A DNA stretch of 64,000 nt from Leptasterias polaris. Taxonomy: Eukaryota > Echinodermata > Asteroidea > Forcipulatida > Asteriidae. Made by a program: the position numbers and the translations under genes. Under the pieces are notes generated by a model. The model worked only from the letters and a program-made list of their open reading frames with translations. It did no database searches and was not told the origin of the DNA. Every line of letters starts with the position of its first letter. The stretch's first letter is position 1. This document shows positions 31,701-44,193 of this stretch, one piece after another. The stretch covers positions 558,001 to 622,000 of the forward strand of contig JAZGTN010000163.1 in the NCBI GenBank assembly GCA_037783415.1, given 5' to 3'.

Positions 31701-33409
31701 TAACATTTTGTTACAAATTACACACTTTGGCACATAGACATACCTCCATTAGAGACTTTGGTACCCAGACACGCCTTTGCATCACACTTTGGCACCTACT
31801 AGACACGCCTTTGCTTTACACCTTGACACCCAGACACATGTTTTACACTATGGCACTCAGACACCCTCTGTGGTGGTCTTGGATTTAGATTTAGGTATGG
31901 TCTTAAGCTAGTCAAGCAGCTGCAGCCAAATACATTAAGAATGGGTAAAAGCTTGGTCTTAGCTCAGTAGAAAACTATTTTGCACGCTTTGTGTATGATT
32001 AACCAAGTCACTTCCAATCAGTCATTAATGGAAATAAAAGCAATTAGTTTTAATATCAAGCAATTACCATTATTCATAAACAATTTACGAGTAAACAGCT
32101 CGTTGAGACTGCATCAAGAGGGGGTCATGGTCCTTTCCAATAAATGACCATACATGCAATGATGCAAAAATACAAATATAGTAATAATAAAAATAATAAT
32201 AAAAAGGCATTTGTATGTATACCCCCAAGGTGCACTATAAATACTTAAAGCCTAGGCAATAACAATACTTAGAAAGAAATTTTAAAAATACTTAAAGGGT
32301 ACAAAATAGCAGCCAAGTTATTGAACACAGAAACAAACTAAACTAAAAGTAAGTTAAAAAGCAAGAAGAAAACAAAATATGTTAAAAGCTACCCATTTGT
32401 TCCGTTAGTTTACCCCCTGAAAAAGTCCAATGCAAACATGGCTTCAAACTTTAAAAAACATCAAAGGCAGGAAGTTACCTCAAGGGTATTCACAACTTTA
32501 CAACATTTTAAGGAACATGTACGTGCTTTGTTCAGTGAATCAAGAACAATGTCTTTTCCTGTAATCACCTTTCAGTTTCTCAATGTTTTCCAAATATTAA
32601 AACCACATTTTCAAAAGACTTACAGCTCATTTACTCATTGGCAATGATAGTCTTTTCCTCTGCTGTGAAAAACTTTCACTCCCTAATCCAAACCGTTGTC
32701 CAAACTGTCTGGTGCATTAAACCGTTTACACCCAATATAAATATATTTGCCTATTCTGTTTACTTAGCATACCAATTGTATAGCTCGCTCAACTCCTACA
32801 CAAACATAATCACAGTAGTGATAAGGTCCCAGAGAAACTGCCCAATGATAGCTGAACAAATAGTTCCGTGTTCCTAAAACCCAAATGAATTTCCCCTATA
32901 GTCTTGTTCCCCCCCCTTCTTTGATGCAATATGACAGGGGTGTTTTGGTAGGCATGATTGATTCTGCTAAATGTCATTGCTGTATGATTCATCTTCTTCT
33001 ACTTACATCTGCAAGTTAAGCCAGTCTGATCTCTCTCTAGAGAGAGAGAGAGAGAGAGAGTTCTTCGTCTGTATTTTGAGTGATGATCCCATCTGCAGGA
33101 CTGCCTTCCTAGTTGGTCCCAAGACACCATTCATCTTTCTATCAGCTTCAATTCTCTTTTATCAATGGTCCCCTGCCAGAGTTCTAAAAGCCTGCAGGTA
33201 TTGTGAGTGTTCTGCTTAATTGAAGATTCAGGCTATTGAACTTTATGTTATCTCAACGTGATGGAGCGATGGACCCGAGCACTAATAGGGGATTTGGTTA
33301 TTTTGTGCAAGTAGATTTTCGTTTGAAGGATTGTCATCTCTGATACATTACGTGTCTGAATACATTATTATAACATATAAAAAAATTGAAACTTAGCTTG
33401 ATAGTTTAA
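31701..33409. other. Intergenic stretch, no gene recognised
   Basis: A (GA)n run of about 20 bases lies at 33040-33060. Degenerate ctttggcacc / agacacgcc words repeat at 31720-31870. No exon supported. Confidence 0.4.
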
Positions 33410-33605
33410 AGGGAGGGTAATTACTCCAAATATTAATGATCATAAAAACTTACTTGGTAAGAAGCACTGCAGCTGTTGACAAAAATGATACCACCTCTTG
33501 AAATGAAAATTTCACAGGTTACTTTTATTGTGTATATCTACATTTATATAGGATTAAAACAATATAACAGTTCCAAAAACCAAAGGTTTACTTTGCCTTT
33601 AAGCT
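33410..33605. repeat. Mosaic of two MITE families
   Basis: The first part (ggtaattactcc, cataaaaacttacttggtaa) matches the start of the MITE at 14101. The second part (gaaaatttcacaggtta, catttatataggattaaaac, ccaaaggtttactttgcct) matches the arms of the fold-back element at 10921. Confidence 0.7.
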
Positions 33606-33801
33606 GTATGTCAATAACTTGAAATGAGTGTTACTTCGAAACTGTTTTCATGAAGAAACCACTTATGTCAACAGGCTTGATTGAGATTTAAATTTTACTC
33701 TGCGCTTCACTTAAAACTGCAAATCTGCAATACTGAAGCCACAGTTTGCAGTTTAGTACCTCTCTTATGATTCGTTAAAAGTTTAACTTCTACATTAACT
33801 A

Positions 33802-34413
33802 ACACCCGGTTCAGACATGCGCTCCAGAGTCGCTGCTGAACCAAATGATTGAATTAAGTACATGAAAAGTTTGACGTCTGGAACAGTTACGAGCGACTGG
33901 ACGTGCTGGAAGTCGAAAGATCCACTTTTCCAGTTTCAGACGTCGATCTTGTTATGAGCTGTGAACCTAATGTAAAATGTATGTAAATGTATGGTAATTT
34001 AAAGTTAGGTTTTTAAAGCATTCTTCTTCTTCTTCATCCAGCTAATATATCATGGAGGTCTTTTTGCAAATGGGTCCTCACATTGATGTGTTACTATACA
34101 TTTTGTTGGTTGTTTGTTTTTTTTTGTTTTTTTTTTTGTTGTTTTTTTTTTGCCGTAAACTTTTTTATTTAAATAATATGCTGCAATATCCTATAACTGT
34201 GGTACTAAGCACATTTTTCGATTAAAATCAAAACATGTTCAGCAACCTAAAAAAAATGCTTTTATTGTTTGGCGCAGTTGCTTGTAATATTCTCCCCGGC
34301 CAATTTACATTAAGTTCGCCTGTCTGACATTAAAATTTATTCGGGTCAATTTGGAGTTGCTCCTAATCTATTTGGTTAAGCGCGACTCTAGAGCGCCTGT
34401 CTGAACCGGGTGT
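33802..34413. mobile_element. TIR element ACACCCGGTTCAGACA, 612 bp
   Basis: The left end ACACCCGGTTCAGACATGCG at 33802 is mirrored by CTGTCTGAACCGGGTGT ending at 34413. Pairing continues inward (ctccagagtcgc / gcgactctagag), giving about 32 bp of inverted terminus. A second internal inverted pair (gacgtctgga / agacgtcgatc) is visible. There is no transposase, so it is nonautonomous. Confidence 0.88.
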
Positions 34414-34547
34414 AGCTAATTTCTTCTAAAAATATTGGCTCATAGTAATTAGTCAAAGATATGTGTCTGTTAAGGAAACCTTAAAAGTGAGATGACCTAT
34501 TTATGTGCCCCACTGAATGATTTTAGAAAGGAATGGGACATGCATGC

Positions 34548-34800
34548 CACATGGTCACGCTGTGACGTTGACATACATGTATGTGGCTCTTCTTGAAACC
34601 ATTAAAGTGAGATGACCTACATGGTCACACTGACACTGACACTGACACTGACACTGACACTGACACTGACACTGACACTGACACTGACACTGACACTGAC
34701 ATATGTGTGGCTCTTTGTGAAACCATAAAAATAATTGACCTACATGTACGCTCTTCTCTAGCAATGTCAATATATGCATCTTTGGGGATGTGTGGCTCTT
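34548..34800. repeat. ACTGAC hexamer array in duplicated flanks
   Basis: Twelve exact copies of the hexamer actgac lie at 34629-34700. The flanks are imperfect duplicates of each other (gtgtggctctt, gaaaccat, gacctacatg), so the array sits within a larger tandem duplication. Confidence 0.9.
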
Positions 34801-36255
34801 CATGAAAAATATTGATATTTTCCCCTTCCTGTTTTAAGGGGTTACATTGCCGTCAAATGTCTCAAAATGTTTCTGTTTGGAATTACTCCTCATCCTTTTG
34901 AAGAGTTGTCTGACACTAAAACACCTACAGTGTGTTGTAATTTGTGAGTAGATAATTTCGGTCATTACAACAACAAGTAAAGAGTGTGTTTACATATTAA
35001 TAATGTGCATGGTTTTTCCACTATTTTTTTCAGACTCACTCAACAGATTAAGCCTAGATTTTCACTGGATTGATATTTGATGTGTATTGTTGAACACTCC
35101 ATAGACACAAAACATGAACACTGCCTGTGACTATTTTGTTAGCTCCATCAATCCTGTATAATACCTTTTTACAAACATAAACAACAGAGCACATTTATCA
35201 TCATTTGTTTGTTGGGGATGTTTCAGCAAAGAGATGATGGAGATGACCCCCAAAATAGCCAACAGTTGACAGACTGATGGCGTACATAGCACAAATAAAT
35301 TAAAAATAAAGAAATAAGTATTTTGTGCGAAAAACTAGCAAACAAACAACCTGATGCACTATGGGCCTGATGACGCCAATGTAAACACAAATAACAGTCA
35401 TGTGCATTCAGAGTGTACAAAAGAAACATTCATTGTACAGAATGACCTGTTACCAGACTATACACCAGATGTGACCAATCAATACAGAAAGACAAAAGAA
35501 TCCATTATAACTAATTGTAGATTAATATATCTAACTAATTGTAGATTAATATATCCGGTCAGGTTTGAGATCGTCGTTACAGACTGTGCAAGTCTGCACC
35601 GTATTCAACCATTTGGACATGTTCATGTTCATATACTGTATACAAATAAAGGTCCCCAAAATTGTCCCAGAAACTCAAAAGTACGTAAAAGATCTCCATG
35701 GTCTTTGCAAGGCTAGGTTCATTCATTCAATATCTGTGCAAATGTTGGTATTTTTAGATTTCCTCAAGTTTGAAAAGAAGATGTCACCCGATTTCTCATT
35801 TTAATTTCATATGCATGGTTCTTCCCAGGTTCTTGCAAATTTGCTGGTATTTGGCTTACTACCAATCACTATACCAATTAAGAAATATCTATGAATAATA
35901 AACTTGCGCGTACAACCATGTGTTCAGGAGACAAGTTGAGTATACTGATCGAAACCTCTAGATCAAACCGGCTCTATTCAGAGCCAACACTCCTCCCAAG
36001 AGAGATTTTACACATGGTTGTGCCCACAAGTTTACTATTTATAGCTATTTGTTATTTTCCACACCATGCAAAGCTTCAAACACCACTTACTCTGCCAATT
36101 TCTTTTTTTTTACCATGAAGAAAAATTATATTGTGAGAAATACTAACACTTTGGGCCCTAACTACATAAAAAATATAGCAGTTACATTGAAAGCTCTTTT
36201 TCTCATCTATTTTTGATAAGCAAATATACTCTGTTTGGACTTTTGGCGTGAAGTG
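34801..36255. other. Intergenic stretch with small repeats
   Basis: Position 35030-35170 matches 16710-16850 in order (gactcacaacag-like word, gtatattgttgaaca-like word, tcaatcctgtataata), a dispersed repeat. A 27-bp direct duplication around actaattgtagattaatata lies at 35509-35562. No exon supported. Confidence 0.45.
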
Positions 36256-37367
36256 AATTGGTTCTAGCATAGCGCATCACAGTTGGTTCTAGCATGGCGC
36301 ATCACAGTTGGTTCTAGCATAGTGCATCACAAATGGTTCTAGCATAGCGCATCACAGTTGGTTCTAGCATGGCGCATCACAGTTGGTTCTAGCATAGTGC
36401 ATCACAAATGGTTCTAGCATAGCGCATCACAGTTGGTTCTATAGCATGGCGCATCACAGTTGGTTCTAGCATAGTGCATCACAAATGGTTCTAGCATAGC
36501 GCATCACAGTTGGTTCTAGCATGGCGCATCACAGTTGGTTCTAGCATGGCGCATCACAGTTGGTTCTAGCATAGTGCATCACAAATGGTTCTAGCATAAC
36601 GCATCACAGTTGGTTCTAGCATAGTGCATCACAAATGGTTCTAGCATAACGCATCACAGTTGGTTCTAGCATAGGGCATCACAGTTTGTTCTAGCAAAGC
36701 GCATCACAGTTGGTTCTAGCATAGTGCATCACAGTTGGTTCTAGCATAGTGCATCACAGTTGGTTCTAGCATAGTGCATCACAGTTGGTTCTAGCATGGC
36801 GCATCACAGTTGGTTCTAGCATAGTGCATCACAAATGGTTCTAGCATAACGCATCACAGTTGGTTCTAGCATAGCGCATCACAGTTTGTTCTAGCAAAAG
36901 CGCATCACAGTTGGTTCTAGCATAGCACATCACAGTTGGTTCTAGCATAGCGCATCACAGTTGGTTCTAGCATAGCGCATCACAGTTGGTTCTAGCATAG
37001 CGCATCACAGTTGGTTCTAGCATAGCGCATCACAGTTGGTTTTACATAGCGCATCACAGTTGGTTCTAGCATAGCGCATCACAGTTGGTTCTAGCATAGC
37101 GCATCACAGTTGGTTCTAGCATAGCGCATCACAGTTGGTTCTAGCATAGCGCATCACAGTTGGTTCTAGCATAGCGCATCACAGTTGGTTCTAGCATAGC
37201 GCATTACAGTTGGTTCTAGCATAGCATATCACAGTTGGTTCTAGCATAGCGCTCCACAGCTGGTTTGAGCTTAGCGCATCACAGTTGGTGCTAGCATAGC
37301 GCATCTCAGTTGGTTCTAGCTTACTGCACCACAGCTGGTTCAAGCTTAGCGCATCACAGTTGGTGCT
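36256..37367. repeat. 25-bp minisatellite, about 44 copies
   Basis: The unit is ttggttctagcatagcgcat plus cacag. In the first half three variants alternate: catagcgcatcacagttgg, catggcgcatcacagttgg and catagtgcatcacaaatgg, giving a 75-bp higher-order period. From about 36930 on, nearly all units are of the first type, with degenerate ones at the end (37240-37367). The array ends about 65 bp before the transporter exon at 37434. Confidence 0.95.
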
Positions 37368-37433
37368 CTAACCATTCACAAATTAATTTGGCTGTACATT
37401 CACAAAAAACATTACTCATTATTCTCGTTGCAG

Positions 37434-37629
37434 GTACAGTCCAGACCCTTTGCTCTTCATCTCTACCATCATGATAGCCGTTACCATAGCGATGATTCCT
37501 CTCAGTAAGCATCTTTATGTCCTCATCATTGACATGGCCATCATGGGGATCTTCATGGGTATCATCGACACTGTTGCCAATGTCTCGCTTCTCAAGATAT
37601 ACGGCAAGCTTGTCTCGCCATTCCTTCAG
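37434..37629 (+). CDS. MFSD4A: MFSD4A-like exon a (membrane helices 3-4)
   Basis: The acceptor is cgttgcag and the donor gtaggc. One base completes a split codon, then 65 codons follow from YSPDPLLFIS to SPFLQ, ending in phase 0. The exon contains IDTVANVSLLKIYGK, a landmark of the family. Confidence 0.93.
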
Positions 37630-40600
37630 GTAGGCCACACTGTAACTCAAATGGGGGCTCAATTTCATAGAGCTGCTTATATTAAGCTCCAAATTTCTTT
37701 ACTTACAAGAGTAAGGTTACATCGTGTGTCATCTGTCTAACCTGCTTACTGATATGTGCGAATTAGGGTCAATACGAAAAATTATAATAATAATTAATAC
37801 CCAAAAAGAAAAGTAACAATGTTTTATTTTTATTTTTAATTTTTTTGGGGGGGCATTACATAACACCATTTAGAATGCCCAGGTTGGTAGGGCTTTCAAA
37901 ACCAAAGTTAAACACCAGGTAAAAGCATCCAGAGGACCTCGTTTCAACTCGGCATGCTTCAGCCAAACTTTTAAAAAATTTGTCCAAAATGCCCCATAGT
38001 TTTGAAAAATCCTTGTGCATATTTGAACAAGTTTCACATTAGCTTTAAAATGCAAAGGAAACAGAAGTTCTCACTTTAATGAGGCTTGAGGCACAAGATT
38101 TGCACAGTTATACTCTATTGCATGGAAAGCTCATTGTGTTTTTAGGGCAAATGATTTTCCGCGATCGTGGAAAACGGACGGAATTCGCGGAATCTGCCCC
38201 TTGAAACGGAAAACTTTTTTTTCTTTTTTTTTTACAAAAACGTTGTTTTTTCTTGTTATTAAAGTCAAACCTATTGAAAATTAGTTTAAAAATCGATCAG
38301 GCAAGCGAATTAAACAAAGTATTGTTTATTAAGCTTTTTCTATTTGTTAGAAAACATCAGAAATCAGACTGTAAAAAGTTACGAGATCGTCACCGTAGAG
38401 CCTATAATGTACATAGCGAATAGCAGACGGAGGACAAAATCATCACATTCTTTTGTACAGTTTTTTTCACCCAAATTGTTTGATACCGCAAAGGCTGTTT
38501 CATGTTTCTAACTTGTTTTTGTTGCAGCGATCAGTGCAGTATTTATGTAGGCCTATATTTAAGAAATTGCCAACTCCGAAACTGAATCGGCTGTTGATTA
38601 ATCTTATTCAAAAGTTATGTTGTATTGACTCCCTGTTTTAACAACCTTTTTTTTACATGAAACAGATTTTTTTTTGTCTGAAATGGAATTCATGGTTTTT
38701 TAAAACGGAATTTGCACTTTTCTGAAACGGAAAATCATTGGCCCTAGGTTTTCAGCCTATAATCAGGAGTAAGTAGTAACCTAAATAACCAGGGCTTCCA
38801 TTATTTGTGGGGTTTTTTAACTTTCAAGAATTGTTAGTGCAATGCTAACAGGTTTAGACAGAACGACCCAAAACTGTCAAAATTCATGTCGGTTTTAAGC
38901 AAAAATGCATTTAAAAGAAGTTACTTTGCACCATAGCCACATGAAGTGGCAGGTAGTGTGTAGCTCAAGCCCAAGCCTGAGTCATGCATGGGATATTTCT
39001 TGTGACATGTTAATGACAGGTTTAAAAAGGATTTCCCAAAACTGTCAAAATGAATGTAGGTTTTAAGCAAGAAGAACATTTAAAAGAAGTTACTTTGCAC
39101 CCTATCTACGTGTTGTGGCGAGACAGGTATAGCTCAAGCCCAAGCCTGAGTCATGCACTCTGTGCAATAGATCGATCCATTAAGCCCCCGCCTCCTTACG
39201 AGTTGACCAATCACAGCCGCGAAACCCGATCACCATTAGTGCAAAGATCACCAAACGGCTCAAATGGTGATCAGATTTCGCGGTTGTGATTGGTCAATGA
39301 GAAATGGGCGTGGCTTAATGGATCAGTGTATTGGTCATTGGACACAATGCTCGGTTAACATCAGGGAAATGATGTTGTGAACTTAAGTTATTTTTCAAAC
39401 TGGTAGAAGCCAGATTTCGGGCAAAGTTGATTGAATTCAACCTGTATGAGTGACTTCAGTCATGAAGTAGGGTCCATCCATTTAATCTCTAGAACCAACA
39501 ATCTGTGGAAGTGTGTTTTCAAGTTTGTCAGCTTCTGTGGTCCAAAATAATGCCCAAACTTAAGAGTTTACACAAGAATATTTTAGGTGGTTTAATTGTG
39601 TGCAGTTCATTAAGGTTTCATACAGTCAGTAGCTTCAACTGCCTTCCCAGATAACATCACTATGTTGGGCCAATTTAGCACCAATGAAATGGTTTTGTTG
39701 GGCCAAAGTTGATCACCAACATGGGTCCAACGTACTTTTGCTCATCGGTGTTACACTGGGCCAATGTTAAAGCTGTCCCAACGTTGGCCCATCATCAGCC
39801 CTATTAATAACCTTAATCATAATGTTAGAACGATGTAGGGTAAATGAAACATATGTTTAGCCAATGTTGATCAACAATATCGGCCCAACATAGTTTTGCT
39901 CATTGGCGTTGCGTTATGGGTCAACGTTAAAGCTAGCCCAACACTGGCCCAACATCAGCCCTGTAGGGCAATTGAAACAGATATGTTGGGCCAACAATAA
40001 TTGTCCCAACATAGTTTCGCTCGTTGGCATTACATTGGGTCAATGTTAAAGTTGTGTCTTGGCGTTGTCCGAACATCAACCCCATCAATAACCTTTAGGC
40101 CTATGTTGGGCCAATGAGAGGAAAATGTAACCAAACGGATACACTGGGTTACTGTTGATCAACAAGTAGTTTTGCTCATTGGCGCTATGTTGGGCCAGCG
40201 TTAAAAATGGCCCAACATCCGCCCCACTTATAAACTTTGTTGGCTCAACATTGCTCCAACATTGTACTGTTATTCTAAAACAAAGACTTATCAAGTTAGT
40301 CTTTCTTTTCACGTAGTAAATGCCCACTATAAATTCAAGTAATTTGTGTCTGATCATGCTGCACTATGATTTATACGACCAGTTATATTACTTATTTATG
40401 ATACCAATAACTATACACATTCTAAAGTCACTATAACCTAGACAGGCCTATACTTCCTACTTCACAGCATCTTTTATTTCATGTCTATCCCTCATTAAGT
40501 TGGGGAGATCAGTTGGGGGAAGCACCCCGATGTCCCTGGCAACTAAATCTGTACAGCTGAGCTTTTGTATTCCCCTATTTCTCCTTCCCTATTTCTCCTT

Positions 40601-43600
40601 CCAATTTCATGGCCCTGCTTACCGCCGAATTATGCGCTCACTGTACAAGCGAAGAATGCCTAGTAACGTGGACTAAGAATGTGCACAAGCAAAAATTCCC
40701 TGCTAATCCGTGAAAAATGCTTGACTTAAGCGCGGAATTCCCTGTTTCCATAAGCGCCTATTCTTTGCTTACGAGAAGCAGAGCCATGAAATAATTGGCC
40801 CGGGTGATGCTAAGAGACCAACTTGCACACTGTGTGCGCAACCTCATTATTTTCATATACATTTTGGCAAATCACACAGCTCTGCGTTGCATTCACTCTG
40901 TGGACATTCCTTTGTTCTGTACACTTAAGGAAAACCCAATTATTCAACACTGTAAAAAACACTGTTTGGACGTGGGTAAGTCCACATAGTGTTTCAAGTC
41001 CCTGCAAAATGTGGACCTCTTTTGCTCTCAGGTCCACACTTTGTATGTAGCGTTAAAACACTTCTTCTTGGTTTTATGCTGACAAAGAATTACCCCCTAC
41101 TTACTGTGATTACCCCCTACTTACTGTGGCCCTATGAGATAAGGCAAACTCCAAATCACCACTGTCATTATATTTTTAGTGTTGAATCAAACATCAGGTG
41201 GTACTTTCTTAATATTTTTTTTTTTTTTTTTTTTTTTATGAGATGTCGCCCAACTCACAAGGCCACGGACGGCCACTCAAGGTGAGGGCTACACATAACT
41301 GATTTGGGCCATCGACCCAAATCAATTGACACCAGGGGCACGTTGCCTCCTACTCCTGGGGCTGAAACAGGGTTACCCCCTTCACAGTCCTTAAGGATGT
41401 AGGCATGGGTATCATCCACTAGGATGCCTGTCTGGTAGAGCAGAATGCACTACCTTCCCAACTTTTTCGAAGCAATTATGGTTAAGTGCCTTGCTCAGGG
41501 GCACAAGTGTCATGACCGGGTATCGAACCCACACTCTGCTGCTGAAAACACCAGAGCTTAGGTCCGGTGACCTAGACCGCTCGGCCACGACACGCCACCA
41601 AATGGGTTGGCAAATCAGTTGGTTTGCCCAGTGGCCATAGCCTTGGGGCTGTGTAAATGTGCTGATTGACAGTCAATAATACTCTCTCTCCTTATCTGTG
41701 TATCTCATGGTATTACTCGCACATTTACGTCATATGCTATGCGGGATTCAGACCTGTTTGTGCAGTTTGAGGTTTCTTAATATATATTGTTTATCGCTGG
41801 TTTTTTGTCCCTTTCTCTGTCTGTGGACTGCATGGCAGCATTTCACACATGGGTGCTGACAGTGATTTTATTTTTTGAAAAATGAGTATGTAGCTTGATG
41901 AAACACTGTATTTTAGAAAGAAAAACAAATTTTTTTTGAAATAAATTGTTGTAAGCCTTTTTTACATTTTACCTTCACTTATTATTTTTATAGAGGCAAG
42001 GCATCTTTTCCTGAAATAGGAGCACTTCCATCAGAAAATCAGAAAGTATATTTTGAAGGGCATTATGGCCAACAGTGGGTCAATTTTTTATAATTTTTTT
42101 TATAGAAAAGCAGGTCTGGAATTGTTTACAAAAAGAAAGGAAAAAATAATTATAAATAAATTAAAAATATACAAATAAATCAGGTTGGGGGGGGCATAAA
42201 TCAGATCAAATTCACAAAAAATCATTTAAAAAGTGTTAACAATGCCTCATATTCCACAGTAGGGCTTTTAAAAGCAAAGATAAACACTAGCTACAAAATA
42301 TTCTGAGGACCTCGTTTCAATTCAGCGTGCTTAGGCCAAACTTCAAAAATTTGGATGCCCCTCAGTTTTGAAACATCCTGGGGAGAACCCAGAGTCCACC
42401 AGAGAAGGCACAACTAGGAGATGGATAATGAAAGGTTTGTGGTGATTAGGATTAGTCATTGCTTACACATATTAAGGATGAGTCATGGATTTAGTTTAAT
42501 GTGGTCACTGTGTGGCCTTGGCTTTCGCTCATCATCAGTCTCTGCCAACATGGCTAACCCAGAATTGTGAACTGGGCCAAGTTTCGTAGCTCTGCATTTA
42601 AAGCAGAAGATATTGCGTAACGGACTGCTGCTAAGCATACATGAGCAGGACACCAGTCGCAGAAGGTACACTATGTGACATGGTGTTGGGGCTGGCAACC
42701 TTATTCTGGTAACCCTTCCCAAAATTTTCCAAATGGAACCAATTGGAATGTGTCCATTGTTGTGTTTTGGCACAAAACCGATTGGACCCAATTGGACTCA
42801 GTTGGATTCAGTTTGAATTTCTTTTCCAACTAGACCCTGTTGGGAAATAAAAATTCCAATTTGAAATACATTGGGAAGTGAAACTTCCAATTGGTAGAAA
42901 CAACTTCCAACTAATTCCAGATCAATAAAATCAAGCAAAGTGAGTCCAAGTGGATTTCCAATTAGACTGAGTTGGTCTAAGCATAGAGAAAGGACCACGG
43001 AAGATTTTATTCCACTTGTTAATTCAGTATTCCAATATAAACCAACTCACACCAACTCAATACCAACTCAATCCAATTCTTTCTAACTGGAAATCCAATT
43101 AAAATTAATTGGAAATTTTTGTAAGGGCATGCATAATTCTTTTGTGCGTAGATACTTGATTATGTTTCTGCAGCCCTATTGGGCGCTGTTTGTTAAAGGA
43201 AAGAACCACTTGTATAAATGTTTGTACACATAACCTGTCACTGCATAAAATACAAAAGAAAATTTGATTAATTTGAATTTGAATTTGAAATGGTTTATTG
43301 AAAAAAAGACCATGGCAGCCAAATGCTGAATTGCAGTCAAATTTCAATGAGTTAAAACTTTACAAATAACAAAGAGTTTTAAAAATTTCAGAGAAATATT
43401 TCTACGATTTTTTTTTTAAGGAAAATGTGCTGACACTGTCTGCTAGTCACATGTAATTTATTTCTGCATAAGAGTAGAAGGGAAAAAGAGAGTGATTTCT
43501 AAAATGACTTCTTAACGTTGAGTCATGTTGACTTAAAATGATATCTGATCTTGTTTACAGAAAACAATAACATTGTACATTCAAGGGCATGTGCTGGCAG

Positions 43601-44162
43601 GCAAGATTCTACATTGGTCATATGATAATTTTTAATTTTTGTATTGATATCACATAAAATCAGATTCTGTTTTGTTTTTGGCTCCTTGGCTCCTTGGCTC
43701 TTTTGGTCTTCTTGTGATGTCACAGGTCACATGGTTTATTGACAAGAGCGGGTATCCGTGTCGTGTCAAGTGGCCGAGTGGATAAGAGCACCGAACTCAA
43801 GCTCTGGTATTTCTGATCAGCAGAGTGTGGGTTCGAATCCCAGTCGTGACACTTGTGTCCTTAGGCAAGACACTTAACCACATGCTTCGTCCTTCGGATG
43901 GGACGTAAAGCCGTAGGTCCCGTGTGTTGTGTAATGCACGTAAAAGAACCCAGTGCACTTATCGTAAAAGAGAAGGGGTTCGCCCCGGTGTTCCTGGTTT
44001 GATTGGCTGCATATTGCGCCACAGCACCTTGTAAACCATTACATGGTGCTATGTAAAGGAATAGGTCTCATACTTCAACACGTAACTCCACATACCTTGT
44101 AGGAAAAATACTGAGCGCTTTGAGACACCCATCTGGAGTATAACGCTCTATATAAGAACTGC

Positions 44163-44193
<31 letters not shown>

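Noticed and set aside
34555..34803. Minus-strand CQCQCQ protein
   Set aside because: A translation of the ACTGAC hexamer array.
35354..35716. 120-codon plus-strand frame
   Set aside because: It contains a 27-bp direct duplication, no motif and no splice context; low complexity argues against a gene.
36256..37367. CRISPR-like array of short direct repeats
   Set aside because: The 25-bp units are directly adjacent with no spacers, and the genome is eukaryotic; it is a minisatellite.
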